A DNA stretch of 64,000 nucleotides, from positions 1-64,000 of the forward strand of contig CANPYR010000002.1 of assembly GCA_947588805.1 (NCBI GenBank), written 5' to 3'. A program made the position numbers and the translations under genes. This document shows, piece by piece, positions 50,570 through 58,665 of this stretch; position 1 is the stretch's first letter, and every line of letters begins with the position of its first letter. The notes below the pieces were generated by a model. It saw only the letters and a list, made by a program, of their open reading frames with translations, was not told where the DNA came from and did not search any database. This DNA is from an uncultured Clostridia bacterium (lineage in GTDB: Bacteria > Bacillota > Clostridia > Oscillospirales > Ruminococcaceae).

Positions 50570-50932
50570 ATGGAAAAAACATCAGGCAGCCAGAGGGGTA
50601 CTCTTAAAGTATCCGAGAGCGTAATTATCACCATTGTAAAAAATGCCGCGCTTGAGGTTGACGGAGTGGACAGAATTCCCGCGAAGCAGTTCAGGATAAA
50701 AAGTCTTCTTCGCTCGACCGGAGATCTGAGCGATATCGGAGTCACGATGTCTGAAGGAGTATGCAGGATCGCGGTATCGATAGTGGCGAAAAGCGGATAT
50801 AACGTTGTGAACGTCTGCGAGCAGATCCAGGAAAAGGTCAAAGCCGCCGTGCAGTCGATGACCGGAGTCACGGTATCCAAAGTCGACGTAACGGTAGCGG
50901 ACGTTGAGTTTGACAGCCGTGAAAACGAATAA
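50570..50932 (+). CDS. Asp23/Gls24-family protein (YqhY-like)
   Basis: 120 residues. LKVSESVIITIVKNAALEVDGVDRIP is the family's first helix-strand, and VSIVAKSGYNVVNVCEQIQ the second. Family members (YqhY, AmaP-associated, Asp23) act at the cell envelope or modulate acetyl-CoA carboxylase in Bacilli. In B. subtilis yqhY precedes nusB in the same position; here accB and accC are absent between spoIIIAH and this gene. AAAGGAG precedes the ATG. Confidence 0.92.
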   Translation: MEKTSGSQRGTLKVSESVIITIVKNAALEVDGVDRIPAKQFRIKSLLRSTGDLSDIGVTMSEGVCRIAVSIVAKSGYNVVNVCEQIQEKVKAAVQSMTGVTVSKVDVTVADVEFDSRENE

Positions 50933-50949
50933 GAATAATTAGCTTTAAA

Positions 50950-50980
50950 GACCGAGCGCGGCAAGTAACCGCGCTTGGTC
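50950..50980 (+). other. Strong hairpin between asp23-like gene and nusB
   Basis: GACCGAGCGCGG pairs with CCGCGCTTGGTC (one mismatch or G-T) around CAAGTAA. No T-tract follows, so it is not a classical terminator; it might be an mRNA stability or processing element. Confidence 0.5.
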
Positions 50981-51040
50981 GAAAGCATATCCGCAGAGCA
51001 CTCCGTTTTCTTAATTTTTTTAGATATTAGGAGAAAAAAT

Positions 51041-51463
51041 ATGACACGACATGAGATCCGGGAAGCGGAATTTCTTTTGCTGTTTGAAAAGACCTTCACC
51101 GATGAGGACGTGAGCGAGCTTATAACACGGCATGAAACCGACTACGAGTATAAATGCGAGGAAGAGGTCGAGGAAACCGTAAAGGACGTTCTTTCAAAAA
51201 TCCCCGAGCTTGACGGCGTAATCTCAAGATATTCCTCAACGAGGGCGGTAAGCAGGATACCGAGGGTAAATCTTTCTATTCTGCGGCTCGCTGTTTTCGA
51301 GATATTATACAGAAGGGAAAAGGTCCCCGTGAACGCGGTCGTAAACGAAGCGGTAGGTCTTGCGAAAGCCTACGGCCAGGACAGCGACGTAAGATTTGTG
51401 AACGGAGTGCTCGGCTCGTTTACAAGAAGCCTTAAAGAAGATGAAAAGCTTCCTCGGAATTGA
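51041..51463 (+). CDS. nusB: Transcription antitermination factor NusB
   Basis: 140 residues from the ATG at 51041, preceded by AGGAG; family members begin MTRHEIRE-like as here. All-helical: REAEFLLLFEKTF, then IPRVNLSILRLAVFEILY and VPVNAVVNEAVGLAKAYG with the final FVNGVLGSFTRSL. It binds boxA RNA with NusE and protects rRNA operon transcription. The next gene starts inside its end. The order nusB-x-xseA matches B. subtilis, where folD is in between. Confidence 0.95.
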   Translation: MTRHEIREAEFLLLFEKTFTDEDVSELITRHETDYEYKCEEEVEETVKDVLSKIPELDGVISRYSSTRAVSRIPRVNLSILRLAVFEILYRREKVPVNAVVNEAVGLAKAYGQDSDVRFVNGVLGSFTRSLKEDEKLPRN

Positions 51464-52388
51464 TACTTCAAACTATACCACATCCGCGGCGATATACGAG
51501 CCGTCTTCGGGAATAATAAGACAGCGTAAAAAGCTTCTTCCCGTAAAAGATGGCGAAAAGGGGATAAGGCAGTCCGACGCGGTGTTTCATCACACAAGAC
51601 AGCTTCCCGAAACGGCGAAGGAGCTTTTGGAGAGCTCAAATTCCGATATACGCGCAGTAGGAGTATCGGTAAGACCGAGAAACGTCGAAGGCTCGTATAT
51701 GCCGTGCTTTTTGGCGGGCGAGACCGCGGGAGAGCTTATAAGCTCCGCGCTCGGCGTGAAGCTCTATAAAACCTCGCACCAGGTAGGACATATCCTTGCG
51801 GCGCTATATTCATCCGGAAGGCTTGACCTGTTAAAAAGCGAAAAAAGCTTTATCGCCTTTCACGTCAGCGGCGGCACCACGGACTGTCTGATCTGCGCGC
51901 CGGATAAGGATGAAGCTCTGACATGCCGAGAGATAGCTTCCTCGAGCGATCTTAAGGCGGGACAGGCCATAGACAGAGTAGGGGTAACGCTCGGACTGAA
52001 ATTTCCCTGCGGCAAGGAGCTTGAAGAGCTTGCTATAAGATCCGAAAGAAAATTCAGGATCTCTCCACATATAAAAGACGGCTGCTGCTCCTTTTCGGGG
52101 CTTGAGAATATATGCAAAAAAATGCTTTCAGACGGCGAGAAAAAGGAAGATATCGCGCTTTACTGCATTAAATATATCGAAGCCGCGATAATTAAAACGA
52201 CCGAGTGGGCTCTGAAAGAATACGGCGAGCTGCCGATAGTTTACGCCGGCGGCGTGATGTCAGACAGGATTATAAGAGAAAGCGTCGCCGGCAGATTTGA
52301 AGCATACTTTGCAGATCCCGAGTTTTCATCCGACAACGCGGCAGGGATCGCTATCTACGCGGCGATAAGGGAGGGAGAGGTACTTTGA
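51441..52388 (+). CDS. TsaD/Kae1-like paralogue (peptidase M22-type)
   Basis: 315 residues of the ASKHA/Kae1 fold: FLGIDTSNYTTSAAIY begins the ATP-binding strand; KTSHQVGHILAALYS keeps the HxxxH metal motif; FHVSGGTTDC is the ATP-binding GGT loop; PIVYAGGVMSDRIIR the second phosphate loop. True TsaD reads GVNHLEGH-like around the metal site; here it is SHQVGH, so this is a divergent paralogue whose role in t6A is doubtful. It fills the place of folD between nusB and xseA. Function unknown. Confidence 0.85.
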   Translation: MKSFLGIDTSNYTTSAAIYEPSSGIIRQRKKLLPVKDGEKGIRQSDAVFHHTRQLPETAKELLESSNSDIRAVGVSVRPRNVEGSYMPCFLAGETAGELISSALGVKLYKTSHQVGHILAALYSSGRLDLLKSEKSFIAFHVSGGTTDCLICAPDKDEALTCREIASSSDLKAGQAIDRVGVTLGLKFPCGKELEELAIRSERKFRISPHIKDGCCSFSGLENICKKMLSDGEKKEDIALYCIKYIEAAIIKTTEWALKEYGELPIVYAGGVMSDRIIRESVAGRFEAYFADPEFSSDNAAGIAIYAAIREGEVL

Positions 52389-53578
52389 GCATATATACCG
52401 TCTCTCAGATTTCAAATATACTTTCCGCAAAATTAAGGACCGAACCCAAATTCAGGGGGATAGCGGTAAAAGGAGAAATAACGGATCTCGGCCGCGACAG
52501 GGCGGGGCATATGTATTTCCGTCTTACGGACGGGGACTGCTCGATAAAAGCGGTGATGTTTGCTCAGTACGCGGCGAAGCTGAGATTTGCGCCATTTGAC
52601 GGGATTTCGGCGATAGCTTACGGAGCGCTCGACTACTATCAGCGAGACGGAAGCTGCGAGATAAAGGTCGCACAGCTTCTTCCCGACGGCGCGGGAGCGG
52701 AGTATCTATCGCTTATAAAGCTTAAAGAAAAGCTTGAAGCGCTCGGGATATTCAGCGCCCCTAAGAAGCCGGTCCCGAAGTATCCGAAAAGCATAGCGGT
52801 AGTAACTTCGCCGGACGGCGCGGCCCTTCAGGACATAAAAAATATAACGTCAAGAAGATATCCGATAGCAAAGCTCACGGTTTTTCCGACTCTTGTACAG
52901 GGCGATTTCGCCCCGCAGGGGATAGTTTCAGCGCTTTCTATGGCCGACAGCTCCGGCGCGGACGTAATAATACTTACAAGGGGCGGCGGCTCGTCGGACG
53001 ATCTTTCGGCATTTAACGCCGAGACCGTAGTTATGGCCGTCGCGTCATGCAGTACTCCTGTGATCTCGGCGGTAGGTCATGAAACCGACTGGACTCTTTC
53101 GGATCTTGCGGCGGACCTGAGAGCGCCTACTCCGTCCGGAGCCGCAGAGCTCGCTACGCCGGATATAGCGGAGATGAGAAGAGAGCTTGATACTCTTTCG
53201 GCGCTTTTAAAGCATTCCGCGCTTTCAAGAATAGGAGCTCTCAGAGAAAATCTCAGGGGAATAGATTATATGCTTATAGGATATTCCTTAAGCTCAAGGA
53301 TTAAGGCACGGCGAAAGGAGCTTGAAGCGCTCTCGGAGAGACTTGAAAACGGAGCGCAGCAAAAAATCAGGCTCGGAAGACTAAGGCTTGAAGCCATAGG
53401 CGGGCTTCTTGAAAGTCTCGACCCGCAGAGGGTAGTTTCACGCGGGTACGCGATCGTATACAAAAACGGGGAACTTATTCCGCAAGCGGACATGCTTTCC
53501 GCAAAGGACGAGATAAGAATAATAATGCGCGGCGGCTCAGTCGGCGCAGAGGTAACGGGTGAATTAGATGAATTATGA
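52385..53578 (+). CDS. xseA: Exodeoxyribonuclease VII large subunit
   Basis: 397 residues. N-terminal OB fold (VKGEITDLGRDRAGHMYFRL), then the catalytic domain with VVTSPDGAALQDIKNI, RRYPIAKLTVFPTLVQG, ILTRGGGSSDDLSAFN and ISAVGHETDWTLSDLAADLRAPTPSGAA. The last part (about 260-370) is a coiled coil for small-subunit binding. Degrades single-stranded DNA to oligonucleotides in repair. It overlaps the preceding and following genes. Confidence 0.97.
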   Translation: MSIYTVSQISNILSAKLRTEPKFRGIAVKGEITDLGRDRAGHMYFRLTDGDCSIKAVMFAQYAAKLRFAPFDGISAIAYGALDYYQRDGSCEIKVAQLLPDGAGAEYLSLIKLKEKLEALGIFSAPKKPVPKYPKSIAVVTSPDGAALQDIKNITSRRYPIAKLTVFPTLVQGDFAPQGIVSALSMADSSGADVIILTRGGGSSDDLSAFNAETVVMAVASCSTPVISAVGHETDWTLSDLAADLRAPTPSGAAELATPDIAEMRRELDTLSALLKHSALSRIGALRENLRGIDYMLIGYSLSSRIKARRKELEALSERLENGAQQKIRLGRLRLEAIGGLLESLDPQRVVSRGYAIVYKNGELIPQADMLSAKDEIRIIMRGGSVGAEVTGELDEL

Positions 53579-53744
53579 AGAATCTGTAAAAAGGCTCAGG
53601 GAGATATGCGACCTGTTAAGGAACGAATCAACGCCGCTTGAAGAAACCGCAAGGCTTTATAAAGAGGGAGCAAAGCTTTTGGAGGAATGCAAGAGCGCCC
53701 TTGATAAGGCCGAGAAGGAGATAACGGATGAAAAAAATATTTGA
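53568..53744 (+). CDS. xseB: Exodeoxyribonuclease VII small subunit
   Basis: 58 residues: MNYEESVKRLREICDLL, then ESTPLEETARLYKEGAKLLEE and CKSALDKAEKEI. Two helices that bind the large subunit's coiled coil; the pattern and size fit XseB. It starts inside the xseA end (11-base overlap) and ends inside the ispA start (17-base overlap), as in tight operons. A short gene that is easily missed. Confidence 0.93.
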   Translation: MNYEESVKRLREICDLLRNESTPLEETARLYKEGAKLLEECKSALDKAEKEITDEKNI

Positions 53745-54645
53745 AGACGGGATAAGCGCCGAGGTTTCTAAAATTAACGGGTATCTGTATAACGTTCCAG
53801 AGCTTGAGATAAAAGAGAATTCGCCGTGGGAAAAGGTTCTCGAAGCGGAAAAATATGCTCTCTCGGCAGGCGGCAAGAGGATAAGAGCGGTTATGGTCGT
53901 TGAATTTTACAAGCTCTTTTCCGGGGAAATATCCCCGCCGCCGCAGGTATATGAAGCTGCGTGCGCGATAGAGATGACTCACACGTTTTCTTTAATACAC
54001 GACGATATGCCGGAGATGGACGACGACGATACAAGGCGTGGAAAACCATCCACGCATATAGCCTACGGAACGGCCGAAGCGCTTTTAGCTGGAGACGGAC
54101 TTGCGATACTTCCGTATGAAATCATAGCAAGGCTGTCGGAGGAGGGGAAAATATCCCCCGAGACTGCCGTAAAGCTTATATCGGTTTTAAGCAAAAACGC
54201 CGGAAATAAGGGAATGATAGCCGGACAGACGCTCGACTTATGGAGCGAGGGAAGGCATGAGGAGATCGACGAGCCTTTTCTGCGAAAAATGTCGAAGCTT
54301 AAGACCGGAAGGATGCTGATCGCTTCCTGCGTTTTCGGAGCGGTTTTAGCCGGCGCGGACGACGAAAAGCTCCGCGACGCAGAAAAGTATGCGGAAAATA
54401 TCGGACTTGCTTTCCAGATAATAGACGATATACTTGACGTAACATCAGACGCTTCCACGCTCGGAAAGCCGATAGGAAGCGATAAGGAAAGGCATAAGCC
54501 GACGTTTGCGGACCTGCTCGGAATATCCGGCGCGCAGAAGGAAGCGGAAAAACTCAGCGGCGAAGCCGCAGGGGTTCTTGAAAAATACCCCGGGAGCGAG
54601 CTTTTAAGGGAATACGCAGTCGAGCTTTGCAGACGAAAATTCTGA
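53728..54645 (+). CDS. ispA: Farnesyl diphosphate synthase (polyprenyl synthetase)
   Basis: 305 residues. Condenses dimethylallyl and geranyl diphosphates with IPP. GGKRIRAVMVVEF; first Asp-rich motif LIHDDMPEMDDDDTRRGKPS; second AFQIIDDILDVTSD; KTGRMLIAS in between. Length suits a short-chain synthase. It lies next to dxs; together with IspH elsewhere in the window it marks a MEP-pathway organism. Confidence 0.95.
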   Translation: MKKIFEDGISAEVSKINGYLYNVPELEIKENSPWEKVLEAEKYALSAGGKRIRAVMVVEFYKLFSGEISPPPQVYEAACAIEMTHTFSLIHDDMPEMDDDDTRRGKPSTHIAYGTAEALLAGDGLAILPYEIIARLSEEGKISPETAVKLISVLSKNAGNKGMIAGQTLDLWSEGRHEEIDEPFLRKMSKLKTGRMLIASCVFGAVLAGADDEKLRDAEKYAENIGLAFQIIDDILDVTSDASTLGKPIGSDKERHKPTFADLLGISGAQKEAEKLSGEAAGVLEKYPGSELLREYAVELCRRKF

Positions 54646-54672
54646 TTTGAAATTTTGAAATGAAGTGATATC

Positions 54673-56487
54673 TTGAAATACAGGCTTTTGTCGCGGCTTG
54701 ATCTGCCGCAGGAGCTTAAAAAGCTTTCGCTCAAGCAGGAAGAGGAGCTATGCGCCGAGATCAGGGATAAGATAATCTCCACCGTATCAAAAAACGGAGG
54801 GCACCTGAGTTCAAACCTCGGCGCGGTTGAGCTGACTGTCGCTATTCATAAGGTATTTGATTCTCCGAACGACAAGATAGTATTCGACGTAGGGCATCAG
54901 AGCTATACGCATAAGCTTCTCACAGGGAGATACAAGGATTTTCACACCCTCAGAAAAAAAGGAGGGATTTCCGGTTTTACCCGTCCATCTGAATCGGAGC
55001 ACGATTCAAATATCAGCGGCCACAGCTCTAATTCAATATCGGTAGCTCTCGGAATGGCGGAAGCCATGAGACTTTCCGGGGACGGTCATCACGTTGTCGC
55101 GGTGATAGGAGACGGCGCCATGACCGGCGGGCTTGCCTTTGAGGGACTGAATAACGCCGGAAATTCGGGCTGCAATATTATAGTTATACTGAATTATAAC
55201 GAGATGTCGATCTCAAAAAATATCGGAGGTCTCGCGGCGTATCTTTCAGAGCTTCGCACAAAAGTGACCTACAGAAACATAAAATCCGGAGCAAAGAAGG
55301 TAATAGGCTCTATTCCTATTATCGGGAGCGGTATCAGCAGCATAATCTCAGCGTCCAAGGACAGCATAAAGGAAAGAATACTTCATTCGACGATGTTTGA
55401 GGACTTCGGGTTTGAATTCATAGGACCGGTCGACGGGCATAATCTTGAAAAGCTCGAGGCGGCTCTCAAAAGCGCCAAGGAGCTCGGTGGACCCGTCCTT
55501 GTTCAGGTTAATACCGTTAAAGGAAAAGGGTATGTGCCTGCGGAGCAGCAACCGGGAGAGTATCACGGCGTAGGTAAATTCGACGCCGAGACCGGCGAAA
55601 AGCAGGAGTCCGGACCGTCGTTCTCGGACGAATTCGGAAAAGAGCTTGCAAGGCTTGCAAAGAAGGACGAAAGGATCATAGGGATCACCGCCGCGATGAA
55701 ATACGGCGTAGGGCTCAATCATTTCAACGACGGTTTGAAGGACAGGCTCTTTGACGTAGGGATAGCGGAGGAGCACGCGGTGAGCTTCGCAGCGGGACTT
55801 GCGACCATGGGGAAGCTTCCTGTATTTTCGGTATATTCGAGCTTCTTACAGCGCTCCTACGACGAGCTGATACACGATATCGCCATCCCGGGGCTTCATA
55901 CGGTGCTTGCAATCTGCAACGCGGGGATAGTAGGCGAAGACGGCGAAACCCATCAGGGACTTTTCGATATACCTTTTCTCACGACGGTGCCGGGAGTGAC
56001 TATTTACTCCCCGGCGGGGTATGAGGAAATGAGACTGTGCCTAAATAAAGCGCTTTATGAGGATAAAGGGCTTTCGGCTGTAAGAATGCCGAAAGGCGGG
56101 GAGGATTTCATAGGAACTCCCACCACGGAATTTGAATACAAAAATCGCGGCTCTGATACGCTGATAATCGCATACGGAAGACTTTCTTCCGAAGCGGAAA
56201 AAGCTTCGCTTGATTTAGGAGCGGACCTTTTAAGGCTGACAAGGATATTCCCTTTACAGGATGAAGCTATAGAAATAATCCGTTCGCATAAATTTGCATA
56301 TATCTTCGAGGAATGCATGAAGGAAGGCTCTGTCGGCGAAAAGATAGCGGCTCTCGCGCCCAATACGGTAAGAACTGCGATAGAAGACTTTGTGCCGTGC
56401 ATGAGCGTCTGTGAAGCTTTTAAGCTTTACGGGCTGACGGCTGAAAAAATGACTGAAAAGATAAGGAGCCGGAATGCCGAGACTTGA
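54673..56487 (+). CDS. dxs: 1-deoxy-D-xylulose-5-phosphate synthase
   Basis: 604 residues from a TTG at 54673, close to the usual 620 or so. Thiamine-diphosphate enzyme joining pyruvate and glyceraldehyde 3-phosphate, the first MEP step. VFDVGHQSYTHKLLTGR; TPP motif IGDGAMTGGLAFEGLNNAG; FDVGIAEEHAVSFAAGLA (catalytic Glu); and PVFSVYSSFLQRSYDEL. It overlaps tlyA by 14 bases. Confidence 0.97.
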   Translation: MKYRLLSRLDLPQELKKLSLKQEEELCAEIRDKIISTVSKNGGHLSSNLGAVELTVAIHKVFDSPNDKIVFDVGHQSYTHKLLTGRYKDFHTLRKKGGISGFTRPSESEHDSNISGHSSNSISVALGMAEAMRLSGDGHHVVAVIGDGAMTGGLAFEGLNNAGNSGCNIIVILNYNEMSISKNIGGLAAYLSELRTKVTYRNIKSGAKKVIGSIPIIGSGISSIISASKDSIKERILHSTMFEDFGFEFIGPVDGHNLEKLEAALKSAKELGGPVLVQVNTVKGKGYVPAEQQPGEYHGVGKFDAETGEKQESGPSFSDEFGKELARLAKKDERIIGITAAMKYGVGLNHFNDGLKDRLFDVGIAEEHAVSFAAGLATMGKLPVFSVYSSFLQRSYDELIHDIAIPGLHTVLAICNAGIVGEDGETHQGLFDIPFLTTVPGVTIYSPAGYEEMRLCLNKALYEDKGLSAVRMPKGGEDFIGTPTTEFEYKNRGSDTLIIAYGRLSSEAEKASLDLGADLLRLTRIFPLQDEAIEIIRSHKFAYIFEECMKEGSVGEKIAALAPNTVRTAIEDFVPCMSVCEAFKLYGLTAEKMTEKIRSRNAET

Positions 56488-57277
56488 TCAGGAAACGGTT
56501 CGCCGAGGGATTTGTCCGTCAAGAGAGCGCGCGAAGGAATATATAACCTCGGGACAGGTGAGCGTGAACGGCGTTGAGATAAAGAAGCCGTCGTTTGAAG
56601 TTTCCGAGACGGATATAATAGTTCTCAGCGGCGAGACTCTTAAATATGTCGGCCGCGGGGGATTAAAGCTTGAAAAGGCTCTTAAAAGCTTTGAAATCGA
56701 TGCTTCGGGCCTTATCTGCCTTGACATAGGCGCTTCTACGGGAGGATTCACCGACTGCCTGCTTCAAAACGGCGCGAAAAAGGTCTATGCCGCGGATGTC
56801 GGCCGCGGACAGCTTTCAAAGAAGCTTTTAAACGATAAAAGAGTTGTGAATATGGAGGGCGTAAACGTCAAGGACTTAAGCGCCGCGATGTTTGACGAAA
56901 AAATAGATTTTGCGGTATCGGATCTGTCGTTTATCTCTTCAAGATTCTCGGCCGAAGCGATAAAAAGGATACTAACCGAAGGCAGCGGGGCGGCGATACT
57001 TATAAAGCCGCAGTTTGAAGCCGGGAAAAAATATCTCGGAAAGTCCGGGATTGTAAAAGACAGAAACGCGCATGAGGATGTATTAAAAAGCCTTTGCGCA
57101 TACTATAAAAGCATAGGTCTTAGCGTAAGGGGACTTATTCCCTCGCCGATAACCGGCGGGGACGGAAATATTGAATATCTCGCACATCTTGTAAAGTCTG
57201 AAAGCTTTACGGATATTGATATAGACTACAGAGCGCTCGTAGATACTGCGTTCAAAGAAAAAGCGGTGAAGAAATGA
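56474..57277 (+). CDS. tlyA: TlyA-family rRNA 2'-O-methyltransferase
   Basis: 267 residues. N-terminal S4 domain (RRGICPSRERAKEYI, ITSGQVSVNGVEI), then an FtsJ/RrmJ-type SAM methyltransferase: GRGGLKLEKALKSF, CLDIGASTGGFTDCLLQ, DFAVSDLSFIS, IKPQFEAGKK. Methylates 16S C1409 and/or 23S C1920 riboses, reported for capreomycin action in mycobacteria. B. subtilis YqxC is the positional homologue. Confidence 0.94.
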   Translation: MPRLDQETVRRGICPSRERAKEYITSGQVSVNGVEIKKPSFEVSETDIIVLSGETLKYVGRGGLKLEKALKSFEIDASGLICLDIGASTGGFTDCLLQNGAKKVYAADVGRGQLSKKLLNDKRVVNMEGVNVKDLSAAMFDEKIDFAVSDLSFISSRFSAEAIKRILTEGSGAAILIKPQFEAGKKYLGKSGIVKDRNAHEDVLKSLCAYYKSIGLSVRGLIPSPITGGDGNIEYLAHLVKSESFTDIDIDYRALVDTAFKEKAVKK

Positions 57278-58140
57278 CAGTTTTTGTATATCCGAATTTT
57301 GAAAAGCTGCACTCTCTTTCCTGTACCGTCGAGACGTGCGGGATACTGAGTAAGCTTGGCTGCAAGATCCTGCTTCCCGATTTTGCAAAAGATAAAGCGG
57401 ATTTTTCCGGCGCGGAGTTTCTTTCACAGGATGAAGCGGCGAAATCCTGCGATATAATGATCTCTATCGGCGGGGACGGGACCATACTTAAATGCGCGGG
57501 TATGGCCTCCATGAACCGAAAGGAGCTTTTGGGAATAAACTGCGGCAGACTCGGATTCATGGCTTCTTTGGAGCTTGACGAGCTTGAATGCCTTAAAGCG
57601 CTTATCGAGGGAAATTACAGAGTCGAAGAAAGAATGATGATAAGCGCGGGGATAATATATAACGGCGGCGAGATGAAAAAGCTTACCGCGCTTAACGAAG
57701 CGGTAATTTCAAACTACGGCGGCAGAGGGATCCACGACTTCACGGTTCGAGCCGACGGTATCACGGTCTCGTCTTTAAGAGCCGACGGTCTGATATTTTC
57801 AACCCCTACCGGAGCTTCGGGATACTCGCTTTCGGCCGGCGGGCCGCTTATCGAGCCAACGCTTGACTGCATAGAATTCACGCAGATCTGTCCGCATTCG
57901 CTTTTTGCAAGAACTATGCTTTTTTCGCCGGATAAAAAGATAGAGATAAGATTTCACTCCGACGGAAGAACAAAAGCCGGAGTTTCGGTTGACGGAAGCG
58001 AGCCGATAGCGCTTGACGAATGCGATATGGTGACGGTCGAGCGTGCGGATGAAAGGTTAAGGCTTATAGATATACGCGGGGGAAGCTATTTCAGGGCGAT
58101 AAACTCAAAGCTTATGCAGCCCGCAAAGCCGCAGCAATAG
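57274..58140 (+). CDS. nadK: NAD kinase
   Basis: 288 residues. Makes NADP+ from NAD+ and ATP or polyphosphate. The GGDGT motif lies in ISIGGDGTILKC; NCGRLGFMAS and LNEAVISNYGG follow; the DGLIFSTPTGASGYSLSAGGP region binds NAD. It overlaps tlyA by ATGA. Not in the B. subtilis position, but frequent here in Clostridia. Confidence 0.96.
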   Translation: MTVFVYPNFEKLHSLSCTVETCGILSKLGCKILLPDFAKDKADFSGAEFLSQDEAAKSCDIMISIGGDGTILKCAGMASMNRKELLGINCGRLGFMASLELDELECLKALIEGNYRVEERMMISAGIIYNGGEMKKLTALNEAVISNYGGRGIHDFTVRADGITVSSLRADGLIFSTPTGASGYSLSAGGPLIEPTLDCIEFTQICPHSLFARTMLFSPDKKIEIRFHSDGRTKAGVSVDGSEPIALDECDMVTVERADERLRLIDIRGGSYFRAINSKLMQPAKPQQ

Positions 58141-58201
58141 AGTAACAGTAAACAAATATAACGGGAATTTATATGATCGCAGGAAAAATAAGGAGGAAAG
58201 G

Positions 58202-58651
58202 ATGAAAACAGACAGAAAAAAGGCGATACTCGATATCGTCACGCACTATGAAGTCGATACTCAGGAAACGCTCCAGGCGCTCTTGCTTGAACGCGGTTTT
58301 TCCGTTACTCAGGCCACCGTTTCGAGGGATATAAGGGAAATGAATCTTACGAAGGTTCTCGGAGAGGGCGGCAGCTATAAATATTCCGTCCCGAGAGCAG
58401 ACAGGGACGGCGGCGCGCTTGCAAATCTTTCAAGATATTTCGCCGACTCGGTATACGGAGTAGACAGGGCGATGAACACGGTAGTGATAAAGTGCCACGC
58501 CGGAGCCGCGAGCGCTGTATGCGCAAGGCTCGACAACGCGGGCTACAGCGATATAGTAGGAACTCTCGCCGGAGACGATACTATTTTTGTTATGATGCGT
58601 TCTACCGAGGACGCGGAAAAGATGCTTAGCATACTTGAAAAACTCTTGTAA
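58202..58651 (+). CDS. argR: Arginine repressor ArgR/AhrC
   Basis: 149 residues. Winged-helix DNA-binding domain (about residues 1-68; TQETLQALLLERGFSVTQATVSRDIREM), then the C-terminal hexamerisation and arginine-binding domain with KCHAGAASAVCARLDNA and GTLAGDDTIFVM. Controls arginine synthesis and catabolism genes (none in view). AAGGAGGAAAGG precedes the ATG. Conserved place just before recN. Confidence 0.95.
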   Translation: MKTDRKKAILDIVTHYEVDTQETLQALLLERGFSVTQATVSRDIREMNLTKVLGEGGSYKYSVPRADRDGGALANLSRYFADSVYGVDRAMNTVVIKCHAGAASAVCARLDNAGYSDIVGTLAGDDTIFVMMRSTEDAEKMLSILEKLL

Positions 58652-58665
58652 AAGGAAGTACGGAA

